Shown here in pieces: positions 26,736-35,421 of a stretch of 59,801 nt of DNA (positions are counted from its first letter, which is position 1; every line of letters begins with the position of its first letter). The stretch spans positions 1 to 59,801 of the forward strand of contig JAGBDC010000028.1 of the NCBI GenBank assembly GCA_017937705.1, in the 5' to 3' direction. The translations under genes and the position numbers were made by a program. The notes under the pieces were generated by a model. That model was not told the DNA's origin, did not search any database, and saw only the letters and a list, made by a program, of their open reading frames with translations. This DNA comes from Alphaproteobacteria bacterium (GTDB lineage Bacteria; Pseudomonadota; Alphaproteobacteria; RF32; CAG-239).

Positions 26736-28016
26736 TTATTTACTAATCCAACCTTTTGCCGCTCGTGACCACAATTGAGTATTATCCCCGTCAGGATAAA
26801 CAACAATTCCTCCTATCGTCGGATTTTTGCATCCGCTTGTGGAGGGAAAAGAAAACGGCTCATTTGTTAGTTTACATTTTGCCATATCAGCAAAAATGCG
26901 AGCCTCCATATATTTTCCGTTATAACCAAATCCATCAGACCATTTTATTATTGCCTTTTTATTTTGTACTTCGGCAAAAATATCTTTGTGTTGTGGCAAA
27001 ACATCGGCCTGACCTTTTAACAAATCTTCAAAATCTTTTCTTATTATCGGATTATTCCAACCGCCGCCGAAAACTAAAAAATAATCAGGTGTTTTTATCG
27101 GAGAAAATTTTAACCCGTAAACCATTATATATGCACTGAAAAATTCTGCTGTTCGAACTTTATCTTCAAAAGAAACATCACTTTCTGCAAATTTATACCA
27201 TGCCGGATCTGATGATTTAGGCGGCATTCTCAACAAAAAATTATCGCCATCTTGCGTCAAAACAGATTGTTCAAAAAGTTTTTCTAACAAATTATAATTG
27301 ATTTTTCCTTTTGAACCATATTTTCCATCATAATCACAGCTTTCTTTTTTTTCATTTCTAACCAATTCATCAACAAAATGATTAAAAGGACCGACATCCC
27401 AACCGACAACTTTGTCTTCATAAATTATTGCAATATTCCCCGTGTTTCCACCATTACAAAATGCAACCGGGAAAATGCCTTTTTGCTGTAAATCCTTTGT
27501 CAAATGTTGATTATGAACAGGAGCTAACGGAGCTCCTTCACCACCATTCATAATATCATCAGAACGAAAATCAAAAACAACAGGAATTCCTGTTAAATCA
27601 CTCAACATTTGTCCGCTACCAATCTGCAATGTATTAACATCATATACATTTTTTGCCACTGACGGAGGCAAATGATAACAAGTTTGTCCGTGAAAACCGA
27701 TTGCATCAATATCTTTTTTATTTATATGATATTCCTCCAACATTTCGTTTATTGCTTCCGCAATCAAGCTTATATATTGATTATGAATGTCTGTAAAAAA
27801 ATCCTTTTCTTCAATATAGATTTTTTTAATATCCCCGCCATTATCTGCTAATTTATTTTTCAATAATCTGAAACCGTCCGCAATATTTTGAGGTATGTCT
27901 TTTGTATATCCGCAAATATCTTCGATTAAATTATTTTCAAATTTCGTTAAAACCACATCAGCCGCATCTAGCGAATTTCCGGTCATAATTCCCATACATA
28001 AATAGCTGTTTTTCAT
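26736..28016 (-). CDS. anmK: Anhydro-N-acetylmuramic acid kinase family protein
   Basis: The 426-residue product follows the AnmK plan: GIMTGNSLDAADVVL in place of the usual GxMSGTSxDGxD, GFHGQTCYHLPP, FDFRSDDI, GWDVGPFNHFVDE (catalytic Asp of the D-x-GP motif) and GGGWNNPIIRKDFEDL near the C-terminus. AnmK phosphorylates 1,6-anhydroMurNAc released by peptidoglycan turnover while opening the anhydro ring. It is somewhat divergent and longer than the ~370-residue E. coli enzyme. Convergent with the small orphan gene. Confidence 0.8.
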   Translation of the reverse strand: MKNSYLCMGIMTGNSLDAADVVLTKFENNLIEDICGYTKDIPQNIADGFRLLKNKLADNGGDIKKIYIEEKDFFTDIHNQYISLIAEAINEMLEEYHINKKDIDAIGFHGQTCYHLPPSVAKNVYDVNTLQIGSGQMLSDLTGIPVVFDFRSDDIMNGGEGAPLAPVHNQHLTKDLQQKGIFPVAFCNGGNTGNIAIIYEDKVVGWDVGPFNHFVDELVRNEKKESCDYDGKYGSKGKINYNLLEKLFEQSVLTQDGDNFLLRMPPKSSDPAWYKFAESDVSFEDKVRTAEFFSAYIMVYGLKFSPIKTPDYFLVFGGGWNNPIIRKDFEDLLKGQADVLPQHKDIFAEVQNKKAIIKWSDGFGYNGKYMEARIFADMAKCKLTNEPFSFPSTSGCKNPTIGGIVVYPDGDNTQLWSRAAKGWISK

Positions 28017-28063
28017 CGGTATATCCTTTTCTTTTTCCCAAAGTTTAATTTGTTTTTTTTATA

Positions 28064-28092
28064 TTGACAATACAATATTTTACCCGTATAAA
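28064..28092 (+). promoter_or_regulatory. rpmH promoter
   Basis: TTGACA (28064-28069), 17-base spacer and TATAAA (28087-28092) lie about 65 bases upstream of rpmH. Two short dyads follow directly (28094-28109 and 28110-28124). Confidence 0.75.
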
Positions 28093-28157
28093 TTCCTCGA
28101 AACCGAGGACTCTGTTTATCAGAGCTTTAAATAACTATAATAAACCGGAGAAATAAA

Positions 28158-28292
28158 ATGAAACGCACATATCAACCTTCTAAAATCGTTAGAGCTCGTC
28201 GTCACGGCTTCCGTGCTCGTATGGCTACTCAAGGCGGACGTAAAGTTTTGGCTGCTCGCAGAGCAAGAGGTCGCGCAAAACTTTCTGCTTAA
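28158..28292 (+). CDS. rpmH: 50S ribosomal protein L34
   Basis: The 44-residue Arg/Lys-rich protein begins [20 protein letters not shown] and ends with [11 protein letters not shown], the complete L34 sequence pattern. The gene has a GGAG ribosome-binding site and heads the conserved rpmH-rnpA-yidD-yidC-engB cluster typically found near the replication origin. Confidence 0.97.
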   Translation: MKRTYQPSKIVRARRHGFRARMATQGGRKVLAARRARGRAKLSA

Positions 28293-28303
28293 GGCTGTGG
28301 CAA

Positions 28304-28714
28304 ATGCCCTCTTTTTCGGTATTAAAAAAACGTCGTGATTTTGTAAGACTAACGAAATCGGGCGAATCTGTACCAACTCATACTCTCGTTCTTCAAGCGG
28401 CTCCCAGCGAGTTGGCTTTTCGTACGGGAGAAGCAAGAATCGGTTACACTACAACCAAAAAGTTAGGCAAAGCTCACGTAAGAAATCTCTGTCGTCGCAG
28501 ACTTCGTGCTGCGGCGGCTTTGTATTTTGCACAAAATGCTTTACCTGATTTTGATTATGTAATTATTGCCAGATATTCGACAGCCAATGCCGATTTTCAA
28601 AAGATATGCCAAGACCTTTGCTATGCCTTAAAAAAAATTAATCGGAAATTTTTTCCCGAGGAGCAAAAAAATGATACGGAAAATGATTCGCCTGCCGTTC
28701 ATTCTGCTGGTTAA
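28304..28714 (+). CDS. rnpA: Ribonuclease P protein component
   Basis: The 136-residue basic protein contains [14 protein letters not shown] near the start and the RNP motif [18 protein letters not shown] followed by RRRLRAAA, which bind RNase P RNA and the pre-tRNA leader. RNase P matures tRNA 5' ends. It lies 11 bases after rpmH and its end overlaps yidD by 44 bases. Confidence 0.95.
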   Translation: MPSFSVLKKRRDFVRLTKSGESVPTHTLVLQAAPSELAFRTGEARIGYTTTKKLGKAHVRNLCRRRLRAAAALYFAQNALPDFDYVIIARYSTANADFQKICQDLCYALKKINRKFFPEEQKNDTENDSPAVHSAG

Positions 28715-28925
28715 ATTTTATCAAAAAGCAATATCTCCGCTTATGCCCAATGTGTGCAGATATCAGCCCAGTTGTTCACAATATATGATAGAAGCAATCG
28801 AAATTCACGGAGTTATAAAGGGAATATATTTGGGAACCAAGCGAATTTTACGCTGTCACCCTTGGGGAGGAAAAGGTTTTGACCCTGTTCCTCCTAAAGA
28901 AGATAAGCACAGGACATCTTTATAG
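28671..28925 (+). CDS. yidD: Membrane protein insertion efficiency factor YidD
   Basis: The 84-residue product has the family signature [11 protein letters not shown] then [15 protein letters not shown] and [17 protein letters not shown], including the conserved cysteines. It assists YidC-dependent insertion. The GAGGAG site ahead of 28671 supports this start inside the rnpA end. Confidence 0.95.
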   Translation: MIRKMIRLPFILLVKFYQKAISPLMPNVCRYQPSCSQYMIEAIEIHGVIKGIYLGTKRILRCHPWGGKGFDPVPPKEDKHRTSL

Positions 28926-28993
28926 CTTGCAATCGGGATAAATACTGCTATATTCTAAATCAATTCAATATACTAACAGGAAAAAATCTAAAA

Positions 28994-30661
28994 ATGAAAG
29001 ACGAATTAAAGAGTTTTTACGCCGCTGTTTTGTTGTCATTAGGCGTTGTTTTTTTAAGTAACTTTTTGTTTTCTGACAAAAAAGAAAACATCGAAGAAAC
29101 ACAACCGGTTGTCGAAACCGCTGTTATTGATACTCAAAAAGAACTGACGGAAGATAAAGATATTCTGCCTCAAGAAAATTTATCTACAGAGGAAGTTTTG
29201 GTTTCATCTCAACGTGTTGATATTGATAATGATGCTATTAAAGGATCTATTCGTGCTAATGGCGGGCGTATAGATAATTTGTGGCTGAAAAAATATAAAC
29301 AAACTCTTAGTGCCGATAGTGCTGACGTAGAGCTTTTTGCACCGACAAAATCTGCAAATCCTTATTATGCCGAATTCGGATGGCTGTCTTCAGATAAAAA
29401 CATAAAATTACCTAATTCAGAAACATTATGGACAGTAAAAGGTGATAAATTAACTCCTCAAACTCCGGTTATTCTGGAATGGGATAATGGGGAAGGGTTG
29501 CGTTTTATAACTAAATTTTCCGTTGATAATGACTATATGTTCAACATTGATCAATATGTTGAAAATAACACTGATAAATCTGTCACTTTATATCCGTACG
29601 GACTAATTGCTCGCAATCAGGAAAAAGCTATCGGAGCAAGTGTTGTTCACGAAGGGCTTATCGGTGTTTTTGATGATGAACTTGAAGAAGTTAAATATTC
29701 TGATTTGAAAAAAGAAAATAAAGAATTTGAATCTAATGGCGGATGGTTTGGTTTTTCCGATCGTTATTGGTTTTCTTCTATCATAATAAATTCAAAACAA
29801 AAAATTAAAGCAAAATTCAGCAGAAATGATACATTTTATCAAACGGATTATGTAGGTGCACCGGTAACTGTTTCTGCCGGCAGTGTAGGCTCTTCACAGG
29901 AAATGTTATATGCCGGAGCCAAAGAAATAAAATTACTCGATAAATATACCGATGACTTGCATATTAATAAATTTGATTTAGCTGTTGATTTCGGTTGGTA
30001 CTATTTTTTAACTAAACCGTTTTTCTATATTTTAGATTTTCTGTATAATATAATCGGAAATATGGGATGGGCTATTCTTTTATTTGCAACATTACTTCGT
30101 CTTGCAATGTTCCCTATCGCAAATAAATCGTTTGAAAACATGGCAAAAATGAAAAAGTTGCAACCTAAACTAAAAGAATTACAAGAAAAATTTGCCGAAG
30201 ATAAGTTAAAATTGCAGCAGGAAACCGTTTTATTATATCAAAAAGAAAAAGTTAATCCGGCCTCGGGCTGTTTACCGATGTTTATTCAAATTCCGGTATT
30301 TTTCTCTCTGTATAAAGTGTTAAATATCGCTATAGAAATTCGTCACGCACCATTTATTGGATGGATAAAAGACTTGTCAGCTCCCGACCCGATGGTTATC
30401 TCGGCCTGGTCACATTTGCCGATTCCAGGATTTCTAGATATTGGTGTATGGCCGATTGTAATGGGTTTGACAATGTTTATTCAACAAAAAATGAATCCGG
30501 CTCCTACCAATAAAGATCAAGCCAGAGCTTTTGCCCTTATGCCATTAATATTTACATTTATGATGGGACATTTTGCTGCCGGATTGGTAATTTATTGGTC
30601 TTTCAGCAATTTGTTGGCAATAATCCAACAACGAGCTATCTTAATCAAGAACAAGGCTTGA
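28994..30661 (+). CDS. yidC: Membrane protein insertase YidC
   Basis: The 555-residue protein has an N-terminal transmembrane helix (8-25), a large periplasmic domain (~30-330) and the conserved C-terminal insertase core starting at FDLAVDFGWYYFLTKPFFY, with FENMAKMKKLQPKLKELQEKF (cytoplasmic coiled coil) and PMFIQIPVFFSLYKVL. It inserts and folds inner-membrane proteins, alone or with SecYEG. Gene order and length are typical of Gram-negatives. Confidence 0.97.
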   Translation: MKDELKSFYAAVLLSLGVVFLSNFLFSDKKENIEETQPVVETAVIDTQKELTEDKDILPQENLSTEEVLVSSQRVDIDNDAIKGSIRANGGRIDNLWLKKYKQTLSADSADVELFAPTKSANPYYAEFGWLSSDKNIKLPNSETLWTVKGDKLTPQTPVILEWDNGEGLRFITKFSVDNDYMFNIDQYVENNTDKSVTLYPYGLIARNQEKAIGASVVHEGLIGVFDDELEEVKYSDLKKENKEFESNGGWFGFSDRYWFSSIIINSKQKIKAKFSRNDTFYQTDYVGAPVTVSAGSVGSSQEMLYAGAKEIKLLDKYTDDLHINKFDLAVDFGWYYFLTKPFFYILDFLYNIIGNMGWAILLFATLLRLAMFPIANKSFENMAKMKKLQPKLKELQEKFAEDKLKLQQETVLLYQKEKVNPASGCLPMFIQIPVFFSLYKVLNIAIEIRHAPFIGWIKDLSAPDPMVISAWSHLPIPGFLDIGVWPIVMGLTMFIQQKMNPAPTNKDQARAFALMPLIFTFMMGHFAAGLVIYWSFSNLLAIIQQRAILIKNKA

Positions 30662-30662
30662 G

Positions 30663-31313
30663 ATGATAAAAGAAGATAAAAAATATACTGATCAAGATTT
30701 GGCAACAGGCAAAAGCTTGTTTGCCTCTTCTTGTCAATTTATACTCGGTGTCGCAAATTTAGATCAATTACCGCCGGACAATATTCTTGATGAAATAGCA
30801 TTTGCCGGACGTTCCAATGTGGGGAAATCAAGCCTCATAAATGCACTTACCGGCAAAAAAACTTTAGCAAAAACTTCCGGAACACCGGGAAGAACACAAC
30901 AGCTGAATTATTTTAATTTAGCCGACAGGTTGTATATGGTAGATATGCCGGGCTATGGATTCGCTCAAGCTCCGGAATCTTTAGTAAAAAAATGGCAAAA
31001 AATGATTTTTGCTTATTTGCAAGGACGGGTAAATTTAAAACGTGTATTCCTACTTATCGATTCTCGTCACGGCATAAAAAAAGTAGATACAGAAATTATG
31101 GAAATGCTGGATAAAGCAGCAGTTAACTACCAAATTGTTCTAACTAAAACCGATAAAATTTCTGCCGTTGCTCTAACAAAAGTGATAAGTGAAACGCAAA
31201 AAATTCTAAAAGGACATCCCGCTGCACATATTGATATAATATCAACCAGTTCTGAAAGAAACAAAGGGATTGATGAGCTTAGAGCCGAAATAGCCAAATT
31301 AGTCCAAATATAA
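30663..31313 (+). CDS. engB: Ribosome-biogenesis GTPase YihA/EngB
   Basis: The 216-residue GTPase has G1 GRSNVGKSSLINAL, G2 region with TSGTPGRTQ, G3 DMPGYGF, and G4 TKTDK, in the order of the TrmE-Era-EngA-EngB-Septin family. It acts in large ribosomal subunit assembly. It starts one base after the yidC stop. Confidence 0.95.
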   Translation: MIKEDKKYTDQDLATGKSLFASSCQFILGVANLDQLPPDNILDEIAFAGRSNVGKSSLINALTGKKTLAKTSGTPGRTQQLNYFNLADRLYMVDMPGYGFAQAPESLVKKWQKMIFAYLQGRVNLKRVFLLIDSRHGIKKVDTEIMEMLDKAAVNYQIVLTKTDKISAVALTKVISETQKILKGHPAAHIDIISTSSERNKGIDELRAEIAKLVQI

Positions 31314-31373
31314 AAAATATTTGTCAAAACCATTTTTTAGTATTAATATGGAATACAGTAAAGGTTTTGACAA

Positions 31374-32246
31374 ATGAGTGAAAACGATAATAAAAAAGGC
31401 ATTGTTGTAATTGATATTGATGGTGTAATTAACAGTTACTCTAATCGTCGATTTTATTTGTCATTTATTTATAAAAGCATCAAAAATTTAGCAAAAGTTC
31501 ATGGTCGAAAAAAGCTATTAAAAGAACTCCCTAAAATAAGAAAAACAGGTGGGGCAAACGGGTTATTTAAATTTGCCAAAGAATATTGCGGAGACGATAA
31601 AAAGTTTGACGAATACTGCAAAAATCTAGTTAAAAGTCTTGATTTTAATTTAATAGCTCCGGACCCTTCATTAAAAGAATTTATGCGAAGATTAGGAAAA
31701 CATGGAGACATTGTTATACGTAGTGACGGACTTTCCTCAATAGCCGGAGCCGCATGGCAAAGAGTAATCCATGATACACCATCTGATAAAATCAAAGAAA
31801 ATTTACTTCATGGTGAAAAGTTACCTTCTCGAATGACCGTATTTTTAGGAAACAAAAAAATTCCGGTAAGTGGTATAGAAGATAACAATATGCAACTGAA
31901 AACAGACATAAAAAGCTGGCAGCCGTTTTTTGACAAACATAAAGCTTGCGTTGAAGAATCTGTTCTTTTAGATGACAGTAAAAACAACATTAAAGTTGCT
32001 CAACAATTAGGGATGACAGCAGTACACATCAGTAAACTTGACAGTTTTTTGGAAAAATCATTATTCAAATGCAGCTTGTCGGACATTTTGGGAACAAAAA
32101 TGTCAAAAACCTTAAAACGTTGCCAAATTGCATACGGACAAAAAGTTGATGTAAAAACCTTATTCAGAAGTATCCTTGAAAAACAAAGAGACTCAAAAGA
32201 AGAAGATTTAATTATTCATAAATACAAATCAGATAAAAGCAAATAA
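31374..32246 (+). CDS. HAD-superfamily hydrolase-like protein
   Basis: The 290-residue protein has HAD motif I near the N-terminus (VVIDIDGVINSYS, Asp-x-Asp), a motif II-like Ser/Arg stretch (DIVIRSDGLSS) and a motif IV-like ESVLLDDSKNNIKVAQQLG. A helical cap lies between motifs I and II. The last ~70 residues are a charged extension. Substrate is unknown; phosphatase activity is inferred from the intact motif Asp residues. Confidence 0.7.
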   Translation: MSENDNKKGIVVIDIDGVINSYSNRRFYLSFIYKSIKNLAKVHGRKKLLKELPKIRKTGGANGLFKFAKEYCGDDKKFDEYCKNLVKSLDFNLIAPDPSLKEFMRRLGKHGDIVIRSDGLSSIAGAAWQRVIHDTPSDKIKENLLHGEKLPSRMTVFLGNKKIPVSGIEDNNMQLKTDIKSWQPFFDKHKACVEESVLLDDSKNNIKVAQQLGMTAVHISKLDSFLEKSLFKCSLSDILGTKMSKTLKRCQIAYGQKVDVKTLFRSILEKQRDSKEEDLIIHKYKSDKSK

Positions 32247-32278
32247 AAAAGCGGGATGTAAAAATCCCGCTTTTTTAT
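32245..32278. terminator. Bidirectional terminator
   Basis: A 7-bp GCGGGAT / ATCCCGC stem flanked by A and T runs separates the HAD gene from the convergent Skp-like gene. Confidence 0.88.
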
Positions 32279-32281
32279 TTT

Positions 32282-32737
32282 TTATTCGATAACTTTCATC
32301 ACATCTTCGGTAATATCTTCACCGCCATAAATTGCTACTGCTTTTGTTAGCACTAAGCTATATCCTTTATCTTTTGCTTCATCAATAATGGTTTGTGTGA
32401 TATTTTCATCAATATTTTGAAGTTTTTGAGTATATTCTCTAGCAAGCTCATCTCTTTTTTGAGCAAACTCTTCACTATATTTTTTCAAAAGAGCTTCTCT
32501 TTTCTCTTTATTTTTCTCACCATCAACCTCTTTTTGAGATTCTTCTAACCATTTTGCTAATTCTTGTGATTTTGCAATTTGTTCATTTTTCAATAACTGA
32601 ACTTGTTCCGAACTGTTTACAACTCTCTGGATATTAACTACAGCTACTTTAGACTTATTACATCCGATCATACAACCGACAGCTACACCTAGCACCAAAG
32701 CAAGCACACCTGTCAAAACAACAACTTTTTTATTCAT
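32282..32737 (-). CDS. OmpH/Skp-family periplasmic chaperone-like protein
   Basis: The 151-residue protein has an N-terminal hydrophobic segment (6-22), then the Skp start VAVVNIQRVVNSSEQVQ, a long charged coiled coil (~50-115) and the closing strands SLVLTKAVAIYGG followed by ITEDVMKVIE. Skp trimers hold unfolded outer-membrane proteins in their tentacles. The two cysteines at the end of the hydrophobic segment leave open whether it is cleaved, anchored or lipidated. Confidence 0.8.
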   Translation of the reverse strand: MNKKVVVLTGVLALVLGVAVGCMIGCNKSKVAVVNIQRVVNSSEQVQLLKNEQIAKSQELAKWLEESQKEVDGEKNKEKREALLKKYSEEFAQKRDELAREYTQKLQNIDENITQTIIDEAKDKGYSLVLTKAVAIYGGEDITEDVMKVIE

Positions 32738-32821
32738 TACTTATCCTTTCTTTCATAAATTATCTGCATATAAAGTTAATATCAATAATTGCAAAAGTCT
32801 ACACGAAATAATAATATCAAC

Positions 32822-32846
32822 AAAAAAAACCGCCCTTTCAGGCGGT
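32822..32846 (-). terminator. tRNA-Arg terminator
   Basis: On the minus strand ACCGCC-TGAAAG-GGCGGT is followed directly by an eight-base T run, seven bases after the tRNA-Arg CCA end. Confidence 0.85.
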
Positions 32847-32852
32847 AATTTA

Positions 32853-32929
32853 TGGCGCGCTCGGCGGGATTCGAACTCACAACCTTCTGATCCGTAGTCA
32901 GATGCTCTATCCAATTGAGCTACGAGCGC
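32853..32929 (-). tRNA. tRNA-Arg (anticodon ACG)
   Basis: The minus-strand cloverleaf has acceptor GCGCTCG / CGAGCGC, D arm GCTC..GAGC, anticodon loop CTACGGA (ACG, wobble A expected to be deaminated to inosine), T loop TTCGAAT and encoded CCA. Confidence 0.95.
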
Positions 32930-33134
32930 ATAATTTCTCGTTACGTCACCCTTAATACATTCTTTTATTTTTTTTTGCAAGCAAAATTTAACAAAATTTA
33001 AAATTTTTTTATTATTTTATCAAATACACGCATTTTGTTATTATAAATATCAGAAATATCTTTACAAAATCAGATAAAAGTGTAAAAAAACATTAGGTTA
33101 AAAATTTAAATTTTTATATAAAGGTAGTTGTTAA

Positions 33135-34208
33135 ATGAAAAATATTGCTTTAAATACGCTTGCGGCAATTTGTGCATTAGGTCTTAGCGGTTGCACTTCT
33201 GACGGAAATTCTTTTCCTTCGCTGCTTGGCTCTGATGCGCAAGAAGGCATCTATGCAAAAAGTTCAAACGTTGTTAACGGTTCATATACGGGAACTTTTG
33301 TAGGACAAAGAGTTACTGCTTTCAGACAAGAATTAAACTTGATTTCTCAAGCTCAAAAATCTAATGAAAGAGAATTAGAAAAAATCAACACCAATATTTC
33401 TAACAACGCAAATCTTTATCAAAAAACGGTTTCTAATGTAGAAACAAAGCTTCAAGCAGGCACAACTCCAGGTAACCCAAATATGTATGCTATGCTCCAA
33501 CAGGCACAAGGTAACGTTCAAACAATGTTCGCCAATGCTAATGCTTTAGAAAATCTTTCAGCAAAAACATCCGACACATTAACATCCGTTACCTATTTAG
33601 AAAATGCAATTTCTGCCGCATTTAGCATTTCGGGTGCCGTTGACGAAGACCACAAACAATTACGTGAACTTCAAAACGAAGCAATGACTATCGCTCAAAA
33701 GGCTGCTGCATTAAATGAAAATGTTTCCGGTGCAGCAAATTTCCAACAACAAAGCGCTATACAAGCAAGCCAAGAAATTGACGGTTTACGCGAAAGTGTA
33801 AAAAGCGGAAGCAATACCGGTGCTGTAGTATCTCGTCCGGTTATAATGCATAGAACAACAAAGCCTGTTGTGTCTTCGCAAGTAAAACGTATCAGCAGAC
33901 CTCTCACATTTAACAAACAGGTTTCTGTCGGCAACTTACCCTTATTTTCTGTTCGTTTTGCCGATAAAAATGTAGATTATAAAGAAGGTCTTTCTACTGC
34001 CATAAAATCTGCATTAAATCGCAAACCCAATACTGTTTTTGAAATTGTCGCCGTATCAAATTCAAAAACAAAGGCTGAAGCTCAAGAACATGCAGCACGT
34101 ATTTTTAACGAAGTCGTCAGCATGGGAGCAAATGCAGGAAGTATTAATTTAAATGCAAAAGTGAACGAAAAATCAACAGTTTCCGAAGTTCAGATTTTTG
34201 TAAAATAA
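33135..34208 (+). CDS. Lipoprotein with long coiled coil and C-terminal alpha/beta domain
   Basis: The 357-residue protein has a lipoprotein signal (ALGLSGC, lipidated Cys20). Residues ~60-235 are Gln/Asn/Ala-rich and helical, with heptad-like spacing that suggests a coiled coil. Residues ~265-357 form a domain with FSVRFADKNVDYKEGLSTAI, then EIVAVSNSKTKAEAQEHAAR and VSEVQIFVK, recalling the strand-helix order of OmpA-like peptidoglycan-binding domains without their NxxLSxxR signature. It may tie the outer membrane to the cell wall; that is inference. Its terminator is shared with rodA. Confidence 0.6.
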   Translation: MKNIALNTLAAICALGLSGCTSDGNSFPSLLGSDAQEGIYAKSSNVVNGSYTGTFVGQRVTAFRQELNLISQAQKSNERELEKINTNISNNANLYQKTVSNVETKLQAGTTPGNPNMYAMLQQAQGNVQTMFANANALENLSAKTSDTLTSVTYLENAISAAFSISGAVDEDHKQLRELQNEAMTIAQKAAALNENVSGAANFQQQSAIQASQEIDGLRESVKSGSNTGAVVSRPVIMHRTTKPVVSSQVKRISRPLTFNKQVSVGNLPLFSVRFADKNVDYKEGLSTAIKSALNRKPNTVFEIVAVSNSKTKAEAQEHAARIFNEVVSMGANAGSINLNAKVNEKSTVSEVQIFVK

Positions 34209-34220
34209 AAATAAGAACCA

Positions 34221-34247
34221 AAACCCCCGATAATATCGGGGGTTTTT
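34221..34247. terminator. Bidirectional terminator
   Basis: A 9-bp stem ACCCCCGAT / ATCGGGGGT with flanking A and T tracts ends the lipoprotein gene and the convergent mreC-rodA operon. Confidence 0.88.
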
Positions 34248-34281
34248 AAGTGTATAAACATTCAATTCCTTAAAAAATATT

Positions 34282-35421
34282 CTAATCTTTTCCTAAATTT
34301 GTATTTCTGTTTACATATATCGCCATTATAATTCCAAAACTTGCCATTACAGAAAGCATTACCGTACCGCCATAAGAAATCAAAGGTAAAGGAACACCAA
34401 CAACGGGAAGTAGCCCCAAAACCATCGCAATATTGATGAATATATAAAGAAAATAGTTAGTAGTTAACCCTATAACAACCAATTTACCGAAATAACTGGT
34501 TGTACGTAATGCAAAATAATAACTATACAACAAAACCAAAAAATTTATAAACAGAACCAAAATAGCTCCGATAATACCAAATTCTTCAGATAACATTGTA
34601 AAAATAAAGTCCGTATGCTTTTCCGGTAAAAAATTTAAATGGCTTTGAGTACCGTTCAAAAAACCTTTTCCGAAAATACCACCTGACCCCAAAGCTATTT
34701 TTGACTGCATTATGTGATACCCTGCACCAAGAGGATCACTTTCCGGATTTAAGAAAGTAAGCACTCTTTTTTGCTGATAATCATGCAAAAAGTGCCATGC
34801 TATCGGCAACAAAACCAAAACACCTGTTCCTACTGCAACAAATTTCCACAGTTGAACTCCTACAACAAAAAGTATTACTCCAGTCGTAAACAACAACATA
34901 AGCCCGGTACCTAAATCAGGTTGCATCATTATCAATGCGGCAGGAACAAACGCCATCAACAGAGGAGGAATAATTCCTCTTATTGTTTCTATATTTTGCA
35001 AGGTTGTAGAATGAAAATACTTAGCTAAAGCTAAAACCAATGCTATCTTCATTAATTCTGACGGCTGAAGTTTCATAAAACCGAGATTTATCCATCTGGT
35101 TGCTCCCATACCCGTATGTCCGGCAACTTCAACTACAATTAATAAAAACAGTGTTGCAAAATAAAAATAGTATGCGTACCGCAGAAAAATTTTTATATCA
35201 CAAAACGTTAAAACAGCCATCACTCCGACACCTAATGCAAATCTAATAAAATGCTTTAATGCCCAAACATCCCAATCACCGTTTGCGGCAGAATAAAGCA
35301 TCATAACTCCGATTCCGCCAAGCAAAAAAATGAAGAAAAAATAAGTAAGATTTAAATTATACAATTTTTCTTTTAATGTCAGATTCGGATTTCTAAAACC
35401 TGATTTATAAAATTTATACAT
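34282..35421 (-). CDS. rodA: Rod-shape SEDS glycosyltransferase RodA
   Basis: The 379-residue membrane protein is a SEDS peptidoglycan polymerase: about ten transmembrane helices, GATRWINLGFMKLQPSELMK, FVPAALIMMQPDLGTGLM (catalytic Asp region) and GVPLPLISYGGT near the C-terminus. It polymerises glycan strands for cell elongation with PBP2. It starts directly at the end of mrdA and is the last gene of the mreC-mreD-mrdA-rodA operon. Confidence 0.95.
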   Translation of the reverse strand: MYKFYKSGFRNPNLTLKEKLYNLNLTYFFFIFLLGGIGVMMLYSAANGDWDVWALKHFIRFALGVGVMAVLTFCDIKIFLRYAYYFYFATLFLLIVVEVAGHTGMGATRWINLGFMKLQPSELMKIALVLALAKYFHSTTLQNIETIRGIIPPLLMAFVPAALIMMQPDLGTGLMLLFTTGVILFVVGVQLWKFVAVGTGVLVLLPIAWHFLHDYQQKRVLTFLNPESDPLGAGYHIMQSKIALGSGGIFGKGFLNGTQSHLNFLPEKHTDFIFTMLSEEFGIIGAILVLFINFLVLLYSYYFALRTTSYFGKLVVIGLTTNYFLYIFINIAMVLGLLPVVGVPLPLISYGGTVMLSVMASFGIIMAIYVNRNTNLGKD

